From NCBI RefSeq assembly GCF_023502235.1, contig NZ_JAMFLY010000002.1, positions 248,001 to 312,000 on the forward strand: a stretch of DNA of 64,000 nt, read 5' to 3'. The stretch comes from Flagellimonas myxillae. Its GTDB lineage: Bacteria > Bacteroidota > Bacteroidia > Flavobacteriales > Flavobacteriaceae. The translations under genes were made by a program, and so were the position numbers. Shown here one piece after another: positions 7,955-16,282 of this stretch; within the stretch, counting starts at the first letter, position 1, and every line of letters begins with the position of its first letter. The notes beneath the pieces are model-generated. The model saw nothing but the letters and a program-made list of their open reading frames with translations, did not search any database and was not told the origin of the DNA.

Positions 7955-8432
7955 AATCTACTATGCCTTGGTTTTTCTTCTAGGCTTGGTATCGTGTAAC
8001 AGCAATCTGGTGTTTTCCGAATATGAGGCCATGTCCAATGGAAAATGGGAAATGGATGAGGCCTTGGATTTTGAATTTTCAGACTTGGATTCGGTGCAAC
8101 GACACAACATGTTCATCAACATTAGAAATGACAATACCTACCCGTTCAGTAACCTCTTTTTGATTACCGAATTGGAGTTTCCTGATGGGAATACCCAAAA
8201 GGACACCTTGGAATATAAAATGGCCGAACCCACCGGCGAATGGTTGGGCAAGGGCTTGGGAAGTATAAAGGAAAATAAACTTTGGTATAAGGAAAACATC
8301 GTTTTTCCAGATTCTGGCGTATATAAGTTGAGCGTGGTCCACGCCATGCGAAAAAATGGAGAAGTTGATGGTCTTCATATTTTGGAGGGCATTACCGATG
8401 TAGGTTTGGAAATTGAAAAAAGCACCCAATAA
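7944..8432 (+). CDS. gldH: gliding motility lipoprotein GldH
   Basis: A 162-residue lipoprotein with signal peptide ending LLGLVSC (Cys 18). The conserved GldH body follows (VFSEYEAMSNGKWEMDEALD, then PTGEWLGKGLGSIKENKLWY, then GVYKLSVVHAMR). GldH is needed for gliding in Flavobacterium johnsoniae and belongs to the group of Gld lipoproteins tied to the T9SS/gliding apparatus; its biochemical role is unknown. The frame continues upstream inside ricT, but ATG at 7944 gives the signal peptide. Its stop at 8430-8432 abuts the ATG of the next gene. Confidence 0.93.
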   Translation: MHNKIYYALVFLLGLVSCNSNLVFSEYEAMSNGKWEMDEALDFEFSDLDSVQRHNMFINIRNDNTYPFSNLFLITELEFPDGNTQKDTLEYKMAEPTGEWLGKGLGSIKENKLWYKENIVFPDSGVYKLSVVHAMRKNGEVDGLHILEGITDVGLEIEKSTQ

Positions 8433-10760
8433 ATGGCAAAAGCTAAACAGAAGCCAAAAAGCTTCATTCCTTTCATCAAATGGTTTTGGATTCTTTTCGG
8501 AGTCGGGATTCTCTCGGCAGCAATGATCTTTTTATTGGCATCTTGGGGTGCTTTTGGCGAAATGCCCACCTTTGAGCATTTGGAAAACCCAAGCACTAAC
8601 CTAGCTACAGAATTTATTTCTTCGGATGGAGAGACTTTGGGAAAACTCTATTTAGAGGACAATCGAACAGATGTTCCTTATGATGCACTTCCCCAAAACT
8701 TAATTGATGCCCTAATTGCCAGCGAGGACATCCGGTACTACAATCATGCAGGAATTGATGCCCGAGGCACCTTAAGAGCGTTTGTCTTTTTGGGGAAGCG
8801 TGGAGGGGCAAGTACCATAACCCAACAGTTGGCCAGACAACTTTTTGTGGGGGTTAGTTCACAAAACATTATAGAGCGAATTAAGCAAAAAGCCATGGAG
8901 TGGGTTATTGCCACTCGCTTGGAGCGCAGTTATACCAAAGAGGAAATCATAAGTATGTATCTCAACATCTATGATTTTGGGCACAATGCTGACGGCATCA
9001 GGTCGGCCGCAAGAATTTATTTTGGAAAGGAACCTGAAGACTTAAAGATTGAAGAGTCCGCGATGTTGGTTGGAATGCTTCAAAATTCATCCTTGTACAA
9101 TCCCATTCGTAGAGAAGAACTCACGAAGAGAAAGAGGGACATGGTTATAGGTCAATTGGCAAAAAACGAATATATCAGCGAAGCAGAAAAAGACTCACTG
9201 CAGGCCTTGGAAATCAACCTAAATTATAATCCTGAATCGCATCGAGAAGGTTTGGCCACCTACTTTAGAATGTATATGCAACGTTGGATGAATAGATGGG
9301 TAAGGGAGAACCCAAAGCCTGATGGAGAGAAGTACAATATCTATTTGGACGGATTAAAGATTTACACAACGATTGATTCTCGCATGCAAAAGAATGCCGA
9401 GGAGGCAGTGGAAACGCACATGAAGAATCTTCAAGCTGAATTCTTCCATCAGAATACACCCAAAAGAAATCCCACGGCACCATTTTTGGATATCACCCAC
9501 GGAGCCATAGATACCATAATGCGAAGTGCCATGAAACGATCGGAACGATGGAGGGTGAGGAAAAAAGAAGGCATGTCTCCCGAAGAAATTGAGAAAACCT
9601 TCCATGAGAAAATAGAAATGACTGTCTTTGACTGGAACAGTGATTCCTATGAAAAGGATACCATCATGACACCCATGGATTCCATCCGGTATTACAAGAC
9701 CTTTTTACGAACCGCAATGATGTCCATGGAACCACAAACAGGACATGTAAAAGCCTGGGTAGGCGGAGTGGACTATAAGCACTTTCAATACGACAATGTA
9801 ATTCAAGGGGCGCGCCAAGCGGGATCTACTTTCAAACCTTTTGTGTACGCTGCTGCCATTGATCAATTGCGCTATTCCCCTTGTGACTCCCTGCCAGACA
9901 ATCAATATTGCATTGAGCCCCTAAAGCATGGGAACATGGAAGCATGGTGTCCGAAAAACTCAGATGGAAAATATTCTGGAAAAAACTTAACGTTGAAAAA
10001 TGCCTTGGCCAACTCAGTCAATACTGTAACGGCGCAATTGATTGATCAGGTAGGTCCAGGGTCCGTAGTAAATATTGCCAGAGGTATGGGACTAGGGGAT
10101 GACATTCCAGAGGTACCTTCGATAGCATTGGGAACCCACGATTTTAGCGTATATGATATAGTAGGAGCCTATGGTACCTTTGCCAATCATGGAGTGTACG
10201 TAAAACCCGTGATGGTGACAAGAATTGAGGACAAGAATGGTACCGTGCTTTATGAATATGTTCCAGAAACCAAGGATGTATTGAGCAAAGATGTGGCCTA
10301 CGCCATGGTCAATCTAATGGAAGGAGTTACGCAAGGAGGTTCTGGCACTAGATTACGACACACTTTTGCCAAGGAGCAGCGTGTTTACCAAGATGTTGTT
10401 ACAGGATATCCGTATGAGTTGACCAATCCCATCGCTGGAAAAACCGGAACCACCCAGAACCAAAGTGATGGTTGGTTTATGGGCATGGTGCCTAATTTGG
10501 TCACCGGCGTATGGGTCGGGGGTGATGATAGGTCAGTTCACTTTAAAGGACTAGCGTATGGTCAAGGTGCTTCCATGGCCTTACCCATTTGGGCCTTGTA
10601 CATGAAGAAAAACTATGAAAATGAGGAATTGGGAGTTTCCACCGGGGCATTTGAAGAACCTGAGGAATTATCCATAAACGTCGATTGTACAAAAGTCTTG
10701 GAAGAACGGAAGGAGGAAATTGATGTTGAGGATGATTTGGATGAAGATATTGGCTTTTAA
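8433..10760 (+). CDS. penicillin-binding protein 1A (class A, bifunctional)
   Basis: A 775-residue class A PBP that polymerises and cross-links peptidoglycan in the periplasm. A short basic tail and one membrane anchor come first (about 13-38). The GT51 glycosyltransferase domain follows with the catalytic SEDIRYYNH (Glu 98) and GGASTITQQLARQLF (124-138). The transpeptidase domain has the active-site motif STFK (about residue 466), SVN (about 527) and KTGTT (about 670). The C-terminus is acidic. It starts directly after the gldH stop, making a ricT-gldH-PBP operon, and a strong terminator follows. Confidence 0.95.
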   Translation: MAKAKQKPKSFIPFIKWFWILFGVGILSAAMIFLLASWGAFGEMPTFEHLENPSTNLATEFISSDGETLGKLYLEDNRTDVPYDALPQNLIDALIASEDIRYYNHAGIDARGTLRAFVFLGKRGGASTITQQLARQLFVGVSSQNIIERIKQKAMEWVIATRLERSYTKEEIISMYLNIYDFGHNADGIRSAARIYFGKEPEDLKIEESAMLVGMLQNSSLYNPIRREELTKRKRDMVIGQLAKNEYISEAEKDSLQALEINLNYNPESHREGLATYFRMYMQRWMNRWVRENPKPDGEKYNIYLDGLKIYTTIDSRMQKNAEEAVETHMKNLQAEFFHQNTPKRNPTAPFLDITHGAIDTIMRSAMKRSERWRVRKKEGMSPEEIEKTFHEKIEMTVFDWNSDSYEKDTIMTPMDSIRYYKTFLRTAMMSMEPQTGHVKAWVGGVDYKHFQYDNVIQGARQAGSTFKPFVYAAAIDQLRYSPCDSLPDNQYCIEPLKHGNMEAWCPKNSDGKYSGKNLTLKNALANSVNTVTAQLIDQVGPGSVVNIARGMGLGDDIPEVPSIALGTHDFSVYDIVGAYGTFANHGVYVKPVMVTRIEDKNGTVLYEYVPETKDVLSKDVAYAMVNLMEGVTQGGSGTRLRHTFAKEQRVYQDVVTGYPYELTNPIAGKTGTTQNQSDGWFMGMVPNLVTGVWVGGDDRSVHFKGLAYGQGASMALPIWALYMKKNYENEELGVSTGAFEEPEELSINVDCTKVLEERKEEIDVEDDLDEDIGF

Positions 10761-10782
10761 GGCCTAAAAACAAAAATAGAAC

Positions 10783-10819
10783 AGCCCTGGGAAACAAAAT
10801 GTTTCTTGGGGCTTTTTTC
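10783..10819 (+). terminator. intrinsic terminator of ricT-gldH-PBP1A operon
   Basis: AGCCCTGGGAAAC (10783-10795) pairs with GTTTCTTGGGGCT (10801-10813), counting three G-U wobble pairs, with a 5-nt loop and a run of six T. Confidence 0.85.
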
Positions 10820-10873
10820 TTTTGGATATTATGCCAACCCGGTCAGGAAACCAAGAACCAAAAACGAGCAAGT

Positions 10874-10887
10874 AAGAGCATGCTCTT
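10874..10887. promoter_or_regulatory. 14-bp perfect palindrome upstream of scoA
   Basis: AAGAGCATGCTCTT is a perfect palindrome 68 bp before the scoA start codon, in the only intergenic space ahead of the CoA-transferase operon. Its position and symmetry fit an operator for a dimeric repressor. No regulator gene is adjacent. Confidence 0.35.
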
Positions 10888-10955
10888 TTGTCAATAAATG
10901 GTTTCAAGAATTCTTTAATTGTCGTAATTTCAAACGTTGAGTAAAACAATCCTAG

Positions 10956-11660
10956 ATGATTAAAAAAACAGTTTCAGATGTGGAAAAGGCCCTTGAAGGG
11001 GTGGCCGACAGTATGACCTTTATGCTCGGCGGATTTGGTCTATGTGGAATCCCGGAAAATGCGATCGGGCAGTTGGTAAAATTGGGAATCAAGGACATCA
11101 CATGCATTTCCAACAATGCTGGCGTTGATGATTTTGGGTTGGGCCTGCTTTTGCAAAACCATCAGATAAAAAAAATGATTTCTTCCTATGTTGGGGAGAA
11201 CGATGAGTTTGAACGTCAGATGTTGAGCGGTGAGTTGGAAGTGGAACTAACACCACAGGGCACTTTGGCCGAAAAGTGCAGGGCAGCCCAAGCAGGATTC
11301 CCCGCATTCTATACGCCGGCGGGTTATGGGACTGAAGTCGCCGAAGGAAAGGAAACCCGCGAGTTTGATGGGAAGATGTATGTATTGGAACCTGCATATA
11401 AAGCTGATTTTGCCTTTGTCAAAGCTTGGAAAGGCGATGAGGCCGGCAATTTAATTTTCAAGGGAACCGCTAGAAACTTCAACCCATGCATGTGTGGAGC
11501 AGCTAAAATTACCGTCGCGGAGGTAGAGGAATTGGTCCCGGCAGGAAGTCTAGATCCCAACGAAATACATATTCCTGGCATTTTTGTACAACGAATTTTT
11601 AAAGGGGAACATTACGAGAAGCGAATTGAACAGAGAACGGTAAGAGAAAAAAATCAATGA
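10956..11660 (+). CDS. scoA: 3-oxoacid CoA-transferase subunit A
   Basis: A 234-residue alpha subunit of a succinyl-CoA:3-oxoacid (acetoacetate) CoA-transferase, used in ketone-body and branched-chain amino acid breakdown. The glycine-rich CoA-transferase family I start ([20 protein letters not shown]) and the later blocks ([27 protein letters not shown]) are present. Length is standard. The beta subunit is at 11998, but an unrelated 112-residue gene lies between, overlapping scoA by 4 bp (ATGA). Confidence 0.95.
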   Translation: MIKKTVSDVEKALEGVADSMTFMLGGFGLCGIPENAIGQLVKLGIKDITCISNNAGVDDFGLGLLLQNHQIKKMISSYVGENDEFERQMLSGELEVELTPQGTLAEKCRAAQAGFPAFYTPAGYGTEVAEGKETREFDGKMYVLEPAYKADFAFVKAWKGDEAGNLIFKGTARNFNPCMCGAAKITVAEVEELVPAGSLDPNEIHIPGIFVQRIFKGEHYEKRIEQRTVREKNQ

Positions 11661-11995
11661 GATTAACATATACTTGTGCCGCCTGTAAAAGGCAGAATTT
11701 CTTAAGGGAGAAGGCAGATACACGACCAGAACTGCAACAAAAAGTTGGCAGGGATGAAATCCAGGTGAATTGCGATAATTGTGGCAAACTTGATAAGAAA
11801 CATATAAACAGGATTACCGCCGTTGTGGATCAACGAGTTACTGCGGTTGGTTTGGCAATTGGCGGAGTTGTTAGTTTCATTTTGATTTATTTGTTTGGAT
11901 TAATTGCTACAATTACATTGTCGTTTCCCATCATTGTTTGGAGATATGAAAGTGAAAACGCACATAAATTCAATTCATACGCAATAAAGAGGTAG
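11657..11995 (+). CDS. small zinc-ribbon-like membrane protein between scoA and scoB
   Basis: A 112-residue protein not recognised as a named family. The N-terminal 45 residues hold two CxxC pairs (TCAACKRQ with C7/C10, NCDNCGKL with C39/C42), which look like a zinc ribbon. Two closely spaced hydrophobic segments follow (about 60-94: [29 protein letters not shown]), then a short polar tail. It starts within the last codon of scoA (ATGA overlap) and its stop is 2 bp before scoB, so it is translated as part of the operon. Function is unknown; an accessory or membrane-tethering role for the CoA-transferase is speculation. Confidence 0.75.
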   Translation: MRLTYTCAACKRQNFLREKADTRPELQQKVGRDEIQVNCDNCGKLDKKHINRITAVVDQRVTAVGLAIGGVVSFILIYLFGLIATITLSFPIIVWRYESENAHKFNSYAIKR

Positions 11996-11997
11996 TT

Positions 11998-12651
11998 ATG
12001 CTTGATAAAAACGGAATCGCAAAACGTATTGCAAAAGAAGTCAAGGACGGATACTATGTGAACTTGGGCATCGGAATCCCAACCTTGGTCGCCAATTTTG
12101 TTAGGGATGATATTAGTGTGGAATTTCAATCGGAAAATGGAGTTTTGGGTATGGGCCCCTTTCCGTATGAAGGTGAAGAGGATGCAGACATCATCAATGC
12201 AGGAAAACAAACCATAACCACCTTGCCCGGCGCTTCTTTCTTTGATTCAGCCCTGAGTTTTAGCATGATTCGCGGAAAACATGTGGACCTCACAATTTTA
12301 GGAGCCATGGAAGTTGCCGAAAATGGGGATATTGCCAATTGGAAAATTCCTGGGAAAATGGTCAAAGGAATGGGCGGCGCCATGGATTTGGTTGCCTCCG
12401 CAGAGAACATAATTGTGGCGATGATGCATACCAATAAGGCCGGAAAATCGAAATTGTTGAAAGCATGTACCCTTCCGTTAACGGGGGTGGGATGTGTTAA
12501 AAAAATTGTCACCAACTTGGCCGTCTTGGAGGTCAAAACTGATGGTTTTGTGCTGTTGGAAAGAGCTCCGGGGGTTTCTGTGGAACAGATCGTGGCGGCA
12601 ACAGAAGGGAAATTACAGGTAAATGGTGAGATCCCAGAGATGAAAATTTAG
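11998..12651 (+). CDS. scoB: 3-oxoacid CoA-transferase subunit B
   Basis: A 217-residue beta subunit carrying the catalytic glutamate in the SENG motif (residues 45-48, Glu 46), which forms the CoA thioester intermediate. Conserved blocks GYYVNLGIGIPTLVANF and HVDLTILGAMEV are present. Forms the heterotetramer with ScoA. Third gene of the scoA operon. Confidence 0.95.
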   Translation: MLDKNGIAKRIAKEVKDGYYVNLGIGIPTLVANFVRDDISVEFQSENGVLGMGPFPYEGEEDADIINAGKQTITTLPGASFFDSALSFSMIRGKHVDLTILGAMEVAENGDIANWKIPGKMVKGMGGAMDLVASAENIIVAMMHTNKAGKSKLLKACTLPLTGVGCVKKIVTNLAVLEVKTDGFVLLERAPGVSVEQIVAATEGKLQVNGEIPEMKI

Positions 12652-12781
12652 GCAATTGCCATTGATTTGTTTACAACATTTTGGGAGATTTTCACAACAA
12701 ATTTTTTATTTCGTAATTCTTTAATGGTATTTTGGTTTTATAGAATATTTTTCCCAAATTAACTCCATTAAAATCAACACC

Positions 12782-12889
12782 ATGGCACCCAAATTTACCC
12801 GTTCCTCAGTAGAGGACAATGTTCAAGTTTACAGAAATGATTTTTTCACAGGATTTATGCTATTGATAAGAAAGCTTTTTATGCTCTAA
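12782..12889 (+). CDS. 35-residue small protein in a standalone unit
   Basis: An ATG ORF reading MAPKFTRSSVEDNVQVYRND and ending in a hydrophobic run (FFTGFMLLIRKLFML). It sits alone in a 313-bp gap, preceded by A-rich DNA and followed 26 bp later by a terminator hairpin that belongs to no other gene. The hydrophilic first half with an amphipathic, possibly membrane-binding second half looks like a real microprotein rather than random sequence. No family is recognised with certainty. Evidence is position and composition only. Confidence 0.45.
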   Translation: MAPKFTRSSVEDNVQVYRNDFFTGFMLLIRKLFML

Positions 12890-12915
12890 TTATAGTCATA
12901 AAATGAAAAAATCGA

Positions 12916-12947
12916 AGGGCCAACAAAATTGTTAGGCTCTTTTTTTA
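12916..12947 (+). terminator. intrinsic terminator after the small ORF
   Basis: AGGGCCAACA (12916-12925) and TGTTAGGCTCT (12930-12940) pair with one wobble and one bulged base, followed by a run of seven T. It lies just before the acetyltransferase gene at 12965. Confidence 0.75.
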
Positions 12948-12964
12948 TTCCCTAATTTTAAGGG

Positions 12965-13495
12965 ATGAACAAGTCCATTTCCCATTTAATTTTTCGTTTG
13001 TGCACTTTTTCAGACCTCGATGCCTTGGTTCGGATTTCCAGGGAAACCTTTGTTACGGCATTTGAGAACGACAATGACCCCGCCGACTTTAAGGCCTACA
13101 TCGATCAGGCGTTTAGCAAAGAACAGCTACAAAAAGAGCTCCATCAACCAGATTCACAGTTTCATTTTGTTTTTTGGGATAATACTTTGGTGGGATATTT
13201 CAAATTAAATAGTGGACAGGCCCAAACAGATATTAAGGATAAAAGCTCGGTGGAACTGGAACGAATTTATGTTTTGGCCGAACATCAAGGTAAAGGCATC
13301 GGAGCAAAGATTCTGGAACAGGTGATTGCTATGGCCCAAAAAAACGAATTGGACTATGTGTGGTTAGGGGTTTGGGAGCATAATCCAAATGCCATAAGAT
13401 TCTACAAGCGATACGGTTTCACCAAATTTGGGACGCACCCCTATTTCATTGGGAAGGACAAACAGACCGATTGGCTGCTCCGCCTAGATCTTTAG
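12965..13495 (+). CDS. GNAT N-acetyltransferase, PaiA-like
   Basis: A 176-residue GNAT enzyme that transfers acetyl from acetyl-CoA. The layout matches Bacillus PaiA, a spermidine/spermine acetyltransferase: ETFVTAFENDND, KAYIDQAFSKEQLQKELHQP, the LERIYVLAEHQGKGIG acetyl-CoA loop (RxxxGxG type) and VWLGVWEHNPNAIRFYKRYG. Substrate is inferred from that likeness. Its last 12 bp overlap the 3' end of the convergent gene at 13484. Confidence 0.88.
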   Translation: MNKSISHLIFRLCTFSDLDALVRISRETFVTAFENDNDPADFKAYIDQAFSKEQLQKELHQPDSQFHFVFWDNTLVGYFKLNSGQAQTDIKDKSSVELERIYVLAEHQGKGIGAKILEQVIAMAQKNELDYVWLGVWEHNPNAIRFYKRYGFTKFGTHPYFIGKDKQTDWLLRLDL

Positions 13496-13804
13496 CAACT
13501 TGTCCAAGAACATGATATCTCCTGCCGACTGCAATTTCCGGGCAATGGAGTTTTCAAAAGCGGCATGGATCAACAGGGCCACGGCTACCGAATTGGCCTT
13601 GGTTAGGCTATTGGTCCTATAAACCACATCCCGAATAGTTGAAAAACTGATACTGCTTCGCGCAGCAATATCTGCAATGTTGTTTTTGTTCAGGTTTCTG
13701 CGAAGTATAGTGGAAAGTTCCTCGCTGATCGGTTTACCGAAATCGGATTTGGAAAACATAAGCTCGGTTTTGATCTGTAGGTTCAAAGATTTGAGATTTC
13801 CCAT
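13484..13804 (-). CDS. small hypothetical protein with helix-turn-helix-like segment
   Basis: A 106-residue protein, not recognised. Residues about 42-70 (NNIADIAARSSISFSTIRDV) look like a helix-turn-helix of the XRE/LacI style, and the rest is predicted helical. It is divergent from the XRE/S24 regulator at 13946, sharing a 141-bp intergenic region that contains an inverted repeat. It could be a partner or competitor of that regulator, but this is inference from position. Confidence 0.65.
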   Translation of the reverse strand: MGNLKSLNLQIKTELMFSKSDFGKPISEELSTILRRNLNKNNIADIAARSSISFSTIRDVVYRTNSLTKANSVAVALLIHAAFENSIARKLQSAGDIMFLDKLLKI

Positions 13805-13894
13805 AGGAAAAATGTTTAAAAATTAATGATGAATCGAAGTAATTCCCTTTTTCTATATTTGATCGTAAGTGAATTACAGGGGCGAGGATGAATG

Positions 13895-13920
13895 TTACGC
13901 GATTACACTTAGTTGCGTAA
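13895..13920. promoter_or_regulatory. inverted repeat, candidate operator of the XRE/S24 regulator
   Basis: TTACGC (13895-13900) and GCGTAA (13915-13920) are perfect inverted half-sites 14 nt apart, placed 25 bp before the XRE start codon and between two divergent genes. Autoregulation by the XRE protein is the natural reading. Confidence 0.4.
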
Positions 13921-13945
13921 AAATATTACACAAGATAATGATTTT

Positions 13946-14650
13946 ATGCACATAATAAAAGAATTAAGAAAAAAAAGAGGAATAAGTCAAACAGAATTTG
14001 CCCAAGAAATCGGTGTTAGCCTACGAACTATACAGCTTTACGAACGAAGAGATGCCAATATTCCCAATAAGAACTTGCGGAAGATTGCCGAGTTTTTTGA
14101 AATGACCATTCCCGAATTGTACATCCATGAGTTTCATGACCCCACGGATTCTTATGGAAAAAAGAAGCCCTATGCAAAGCATGGCAGTGTGTTTTACCCA
14201 TTGGATCAAGGAAAGCTGTTGGCCATGTCCCCCTTGGTGCTCATGGAACAGCAAAAGGAATATATTACTAGGGTAAAGGCCGGGGTGTTTTCCCAAAATG
14301 CCTTTCAAACCGGCTTTGTATTGGATTCCATGGACGATGAGCTTCATATGGCTTTTGAGGTCACAGGGGATTCCATGAATGATGGCACCATAAATTCTAT
14401 ACCCAACAAAGCCATTGTTTTGGGCGTTGAGATGGATATCACAGATTTTGCCAAAAAAGAGGGCCTGCTCAACAAGTCGTATGTATTGGTTTGTAAGGAT
14501 AGGATAATTTGCAAACTGATTATTGGCTACAGCGAAAAGGGCAATGCCGTACAATGTGGTAACCTAAATCAATCTCCGGAATATCAAGATTTTGAACTTC
14601 CTTTGGAGGATATTCTTCAAATCTTCAAAATCGCTAGAAGACAAATCTAA
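13946..14650 (+). CDS. XRE-family regulator with S24/LexA-like C-terminal domain
   Basis: A 234-residue repressor-like protein. The N-terminal HTH_3 domain spans about 1-62 (IIKELRKKRGISQTEFAQEI, SLRTIQLYERRD). The C-terminal half resembles the S24 peptidase/LexA fold, with the nucleophile region GDSMND and a possible Lys in RIICKLI. Phage C2-type repressors and their chromosomal relatives have this layout. The frame extends to a TTG at 13913, but ATG at 13946 starts right at the HTH. No phage genes are nearby. Whether it self-cleaves is not known. Confidence 0.85.
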   Translation: MHIIKELRKKRGISQTEFAQEIGVSLRTIQLYERRDANIPNKNLRKIAEFFEMTIPELYIHEFHDPTDSYGKKKPYAKHGSVFYPLDQGKLLAMSPLVLMEQQKEYITRVKAGVFSQNAFQTGFVLDSMDDELHMAFEVTGDSMNDGTINSIPNKAIVLGVEMDITDFAKKEGLLNKSYVLVCKDRIICKLIIGYSEKGNAVQCGNLNQSPEYQDFELPLEDILQIFKIARRQI

Positions 14651-14655
14651 ATTTC

Positions 14656-15801
14656 CTAGATCCTATTCAGGATTTCGGCGGCTTGGTCCAGCAACGCCTC
14701 CGTTTTACAAAAGCAGAACCTCAGAAATTTTTGATCATACCCTTCCCCGCAAAAAACGGATATGGGAATGCTAGCCAATTGATGTTCCTTGATCAATCGC
14801 TGTGCAAGGTCCATGTCCCTTTCATCGGTTATCTGATCATAGCCCAATAATTGAAAATAGGTTCCAGATGACGGAATAACCGTAAATCTGGAATCTTTGA
14901 TTCCGGCTAAAAAATGGTCCCGTTTCTTTTGGTAAAACCCACCAAGCGATTCATAATGCCCTGGAGTTTGCAAATAGGTGTTTAGGGCAATTTGTGCAGG
15001 CCGAAATACGGAAAAGACATTGTACTGGTGAACTTTTCGGAACTCTTTCATCAAAGCCTTCGAAGCAACACAATAGCCAATTTTCCATCCGGTAACATGA
15101 AAGGTTTTTCCAAAGGAGGAACAGATTAGGCTTCGCGCGGCTAAATCCGGGAATTTGGATGCGCTATGATGCAGCTCCCCATCAAAAACAATATGCTCAT
15201 AAACCTCATCGCTCAACAAAATAATGTCCGTACCCCTAAGTATATCTTGGAGCTTGAGCATATCTTTCTCGGACCAAATAGTTCCCGTAGGGTTGTGCGG
15301 GGTATTGATCACGAGCATGCGTGTTTTGGGGGTAATCGCCTCTTTAAGTGCATCCCAGTCCACCTTAAAATCCTTCCCCCTAAGTTGTACAGGCACCACT
15401 TTGCCACCAAAAAGTTCAATGGTCGGCTCATAACTATCGTAGGCCGGGCGAAGCACTATCACCTCGTCTCCTCGGTGCACAAATGCAGCAATGGCTGTAA
15501 AAATGGCTTGGGTTGCTCCTGCAGTAACGGTAATCTCCAATTCTGGATGGTAATACCTACCGTATAAACGCTCCGTTTTCGCGGAAAGTGTTTCCCTCAA
15601 GGCCAAAGAGCCGGGCATGGGCGCGTATTGGTTGAAGTCATCTTTTAGCGCTTTGTCCACCAAACCCAATAACTTGGGGTCTGGACTAAAGTTGGGAAAG
15701 CCTTGGGATAGATTTACCGCGTTGTACTGATTGGCCAATCGATTGATGACCGAGAAAATGGTTGTCCCCAAATTGGGAAGTTTGGAATAGATTTCAGGCA
15801 T
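14656..15801 (-). CDS. PLP-dependent aminotransferase, methionine aminotransferase type
   Basis: A 381-residue class I/II aminotransferase (YbdL/KAT-like). Seen: NLSQGFPNFSPDPKL at the N-terminus, NTPHNPTGT, LLSDEVYEHIVFDG, and the PLP lysine in SSFGKTFHVTGWKIGY. In related enzymes the substrates are methionine or aromatic amino acids with keto acids. It overlaps the vsr-like gene upstream by 8 bp, so the two share a transcript. Confidence 0.9.
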   Translation of the reverse strand: MPEIYSKLPNLGTTIFSVINRLANQYNAVNLSQGFPNFSPDPKLLGLVDKALKDDFNQYAPMPGSLALRETLSAKTERLYGRYYHPELEITVTAGATQAIFTAIAAFVHRGDEVIVLRPAYDSYEPTIELFGGKVVPVQLRGKDFKVDWDALKEAITPKTRMLVINTPHNPTGTIWSEKDMLKLQDILRGTDIILLSDEVYEHIVFDGELHHSASKFPDLAARSLICSSFGKTFHVTGWKIGYCVASKALMKEFRKVHQYNVFSVFRPAQIALNTYLQTPGHYESLGGFYQKKRDHFLAGIKDSRFTVIPSSGTYFQLLGYDQITDERDMDLAQRLIKEHQLASIPISVFCGEGYDQKFLRFCFCKTEALLDQAAEILNRI

Positions 15802-16273
15802 GTGATGAATGTCTTTCTAAAGATACAATCACTTTTTGAAGGCATTCATCAAGATTTTTTTTAACCTCGCTCTCCCAAAATCGGAATACCGTATAGCCGA
15901 GTTCCTGTAAACCTTGGTTGACTTCTTGATCTCGTTGAATGTTCCGCTCAATTTTCGGGATCCAAAATTCACGATTGGTCTTTATGCGTTGTTTGCGCTC
16001 TTCCCAATTATGGCCATGCCAAAATTCCCCATCAATAAAGATGGCCGTTCTATATTTTTTGAGAAGGATATCGGGTTTGCCGATCAGTTTTTTGTAATCG
16101 ATCCGATAACGATAACCTGCGGCCCAAAGGGCTTTCCTAAATGCAAGCTCAGGTTTGGTGTTTTTCCCACGGATTTTGCCCATGATCTTGGACCGCTCAG
16201 GGGTAGTGTAAAATCCAGATTCCTCGTTAAAACGAGGCACCTTAATACGATCTTCCGAATATTTTTTGCCCAT
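15794..16273 (-). CDS. vsr: very short patch repair (Vsr) DNA mismatch endonuclease
   Basis: A 159-residue Vsr-family nuclease. Seen: the start TTPERSKIMGKIRGKNTKPE, the conserved GKPDILLKKYRTAIF (catalytic Asp 68 region) and FIDGEFWHGHNW (84-90). The classical enzyme nicks T:G mismatches that arise by deamination of 5-methylcytosine and normally accompanies a cytosine methylase. No methylase is visible in this window, so it is an orphan here. It overlaps the aminotransferase and follows the winged-helix regulator by 9 bp. Confidence 0.92.
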   Translation of the reverse strand: MGKKYSEDRIKVPRFNEESGFYTTPERSKIMGKIRGKNTKPELAFRKALWAAGYRYRIDYKKLIGKPDILLKKYRTAIFIDGEFWHGHNWEERKQRIKTNREFWIPKIERNIQRDQEVNQGLQELGYTVFRFWESEVKKNLDECLQKVIVSLERHSSHA

Positions 16274-16282
16274 TATAGGAAA

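Noticed and set aside
13946-14650. Prophage remnant signalled by an S24-type repressor
   Set aside because: No integrase, structural phage genes or attachment repeats nearby; neighbours are ordinary chromosomal genes.
15794-16273. Restriction-modification island suggested by vsr
   Set aside because: No methylase, restriction endonuclease or base-composition change is seen around it.
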